Of a stretch of DNA of 6,299 nt, positions 5,003-6,299 are shown one piece after another. Below the pieces are notes generated by a model. The model had not been told where the DNA came from and ran no database searches. It saw only the letters and a list, made by a program, of their open reading frames with translations. Numbering within the stretch: the stretch's first letter is position 1; the number at the start of each line of letters is the position of its first letter. Position numbers and translations under genes: made by a program. The stretch is from contig JABFWJ010000398.1 in the NCBI GenBank assembly GCA_013362295.1, positions 1 through 6,299 on the forward strand. Direction: 5' to 3'. This DNA is from Thermoleophilia bacterium. Lineage in GTDB: Bacteria > Actinomycetota > Thermoleophilia > Gaiellales > Gaiellaceae.

Positions 5003-6058
5003 TCAACCGCAGAAGGCGGTGACCGCCGCCCGTCGCAGCGCGAGGTCGGCGGCAGCGGCGAGGGGGTAGACATTTGCGACGACGACCGCCTGCCGGCTTC
5101 CGTCGCGTCTGCTCCACGCAATCGTCAACACGCCGTTCAGGTTGCCGGTGTGGCCCCAGGCGAGGCCGCAGCGCGTGCGATACACGGCGAGCCCCAGCCC
5201 GTAGCGCGACTGCAGATGCTCCATAGCGCGTAGCTGAGCGCGCGGTAGAAGCTCGCCTTCGAGGAGCGCGGCGAGGAATCGCGCGAGATCGCGCGCCGAC
5301 GACACGAGGTCGCCGGCCGCCCACGCCCAGGCGGCGCTACGGGTGTCGAGGTCGCGCGGCTCTGCCGTCGGGTCGACAACCCCTTGGTGCGCGGGCAGCG
5401 TGTAGCCGTGGACGTGGCTTCCGGCGATGCGGCCAGGGGTGAACGTCGTGTCGGCGAGACCGAGGCGCTCGATGATCCTGCTGCGGAGCTGCGAGGCGAG
5501 GCCGCGGCCCGTGACGCGCTCGATCACGAGCCCGAGCACCAGATAGTTGGTGCTCGAGTACCGGAACGCCCCATCCGGAGCCGTCGTGCGAGGCAGTGCG
5601 GCCGCGAGGGCGATCAACCGCCGCGGCGGCCACGTCGATCTCGCTCCGTCGAGCACTTCGGGGTCGTCCGCGACGTCGGCGAGTCCCGAACGGTGCGCGA
5701 GCAGCTCGCGAATCGTGATCCGTCCTCCGTCTGGAAGCAGGTCCGGCAACAGGTGGCTCACCGGCTCGTCGAGTCGTAGTCGTCCCTCGGCGACGAGCTG
5801 GAGCACCACGGTGGCGACGAAGAGCTTCGTGACGCTCGCGGCCCGGAAACGCGCAGCCGGCTGCATGTTCACATGGGCGGCGGCATCGGCATAGCCCGCC
5901 TCCGTCACGTCTATCCGGTCCCCCTCGCGCACGAGGGCCAGGGCGCCGGGAACGCCGGCCGCCACGACCGCCTCGACCGCAGTTGTGAGCTGCGGAGAAT
6001 GGTTCGCGCCGCCGCAACCCGCGACCACGAGCAGGACGAGGGCCAGCCGCCGGCGCAC
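5003..6058 (-). CDS. Lipoprotein serine hydrolase, class C beta-lactamase/DD-peptidase fold
   Basis: 351-aa protein, typical length for the Beta-lactamase (PF00144) family. MRRRLALVLLVVAGC is a lipoprotein signal with the lipobox VAGC, so Cys15 should be lipidated and the enzyme held on the outer face of the membrane. Active-site motifs are S75-V-T-K78 (nucleophile Ser and general-base Lys), Y167-S-S169 in place of the usual YxN, and H303-T-G305 (the KTG counterpart). Family blocks DEPVSHLLPDLLP (97-109) and ITIRELLAHRSGL (114-126) are present. The family includes D-Ala-D-Ala carboxypeptidases, esterases and beta-lactamases; the substrate cannot be set from sequence, and cell wall peptide or ester hydrolysis is the usual guess. 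The start is GTG at 6058, with a weak ribosome-binding site, chosen because it gives a proper signal peptide. Confidence 0.9.
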   Translation of the reverse strand: MRRRLALVLLVVAGCGGANHSPQLTTAVEAVVAAGVPGALALVREGDRIDVTEAGYADAAAHVNMQPAARFRAASVTKLFVATVVLQLVAEGRLRLDEPVSHLLPDLLPDGGRITIRELLAHRSGLADVADDPEVLDGARSTWPPRRLIALAAALPRTTAPDGAFRYSSTNYLVLGLVIERVTGRGLASQLRSRIIERLGLADTTFTPGRIAGSHVHGYTLPAHQGVVDPTAEPRDLDTRSAAWAWAAGDLVSSARDLARFLAALLEGELLPRAQLRAMEHLQSRYGLGLAVYRTRCGLAWGHTGNLNGVLTIAWSRRDGSRQAVVVANVYPLAAAADLALRRAAVTAFCG

Positions 6059-6117
6059 CGGCCCAGTTTCGCCGCTGCGTGCTCAGACTGCGAGCGAGGG
6101 CCGCGACGTCGGCGGTG
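6059..6117 (-). promoter_or_regulatory. Short upstream region of the serine hydrolase gene
   Basis: This 59-nt stretch lies between the hairpin at 6118-6163 and the GTG start of the lipoprotein gene. It should hold that gene's promoter if the hairpin ends the upstream transcript. I see no clear TANNNT -10 element or strong Shine-Dalgarno sequence on the minus strand; the best ribosome-binding candidate is only GGGC close to the start. Confidence 0.25.
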
Positions 6118-6163
6118 GGAGCGAGACCCCGGCATGTGCTTCCTGTCGGCGGGATCTCGCTCC
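6118..6163 (-). terminator. Hairpin after the Kelch-like gene
   Basis: GGAGCGAGA (6118-6126) pairs perfectly with TCTCGCTCC (6155-6163). After one C/A mismatch the stem continues with CCCG (6128-6131) and CGGG (6150-6153). The loop is 18 nt. On the minus strand it begins 11 nt after the stop of the Kelch-like gene, a suitable place for a transcription terminator. There is no U-tract. Confidence 0.6.
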
Positions 6164-6174
6164 GACTGAACTGC

Positions 6175-6299
6175 CTAGCTTGCAGGCGTGAACACGGCGC
6201 CGTCGGCGTAGGCCCGGGTGCCCGTGCCGAGCGGCTGCTTCGGCTTGCTGCCGCCCCAGACGACGAGCGACCGGCCCGTCCAGACGCCCGTCGGGCCGA
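6175..6299 (-). CDS. C-terminal end of a Kelch-like protein (partial)
   Basis: On the minus strand the last 40 codons of a gene enter from the right edge and end at TAG (complement of 6175-6177). The visible peptide includes GPTGVWTGRSLVVWGGS and, further on, TRAYADGAVFTPAS. The TGxxWTGRxLVVWGG pattern is typical of a Kelch-type beta-propeller blade, as in Kelch/galactose oxidase-like proteins of actinobacteria, which are often secreted or membrane-attached. Too little is present to tell the length, localisation or function. The reading relies on frame, stop and this one motif. Confidence 0.65.
   Translation of the reverse strand, partial: GPTGVWTGRSLVVWGGSKPKQPLGTGTRAYADGAVFTPAS

Noticed and set aside
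4942..5121. N-terminal extension of the GYD protein
   Set aside because: The extra residues overlap the serine hydrolase gene in another frame, are low complexity and precede the good Shine-Dalgarno site and the normal domain start.
5337..6017. Arg-rich minus-strand frame inside the serine hydrolase gene
   Set aside because: It is an alternative frame of a gene with intact SxxK and HTG motifs, and its own product has no recognisable domain.

Overview
The window carries the distal part of a gas vesicle (gvp) gene cluster from a high-GC, Gram-positive-type bacterium. It is followed by three small uncharacterised genes on the same strand, then an unrelated region of secreted and envelope genes. 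The strong G/C bias at third codon positions, the 4-base stop/start overlaps, the probable leaderless start at 4047 and the O-J-L-S-F-K gene order point to an actinobacterium, possibly of the Thermoleophilia/Solirubrobacterales type. That placement is an inference; no marker gene is present.

Region 1 (1-2683, + strand): gvpO (5' end missing, with a Glu-Pro repeat), gvpJ, a first GvpL/F protein, gvpS, a second GvpL/F protein and gvpK. All five junctions are ATGA or GTGA overlaps, so the block should be one translationally coupled transcript. GvpJ and GvpS are minor GvpA-like shell proteins, GvpL/F and GvpK are assembly or nucleation factors, and GvpO is a small accessory protein. The major shell protein GvpA, the ATPase GvpN and GvpG are not seen here and may lie upstream.

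Region 2 (2684-3882, + strand): three small genes close behind gvpK, each with its own strong Shine-Dalgarno sequence. They encode an 86-aa acidic helical protein, a 123-aa Ala-rich protein and a 160-aa protein with a Lys/Ala/Thr-rich, histone H1-like tail built on a 7-copy, 18-bp tandem repeat. I do not recognise them as named Gvp proteins. They are the best candidates for an undescribed accessory module of this cluster.

Region 3 (3883-4046): 164 bases without a gene, holding inverted repeats and, at its end, a -10-like hexamer placed for a leaderless transcript.

Region 4 (4047-6299): a secreted 165-aa protein of unknown function (+) converges on a GYD-domain protein (-) across a 12-bp-stem hairpin. 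Upstream of the GYD gene on the minus strand lies a lipoprotein serine hydrolase of the class C beta-lactamase/DD-peptidase fold. The right edge holds the last 40 codons of a minus-strand gene with a Kelch-like sequence, separated from the hydrolase by another hairpin. These genes show no evident link to gas vesicles.
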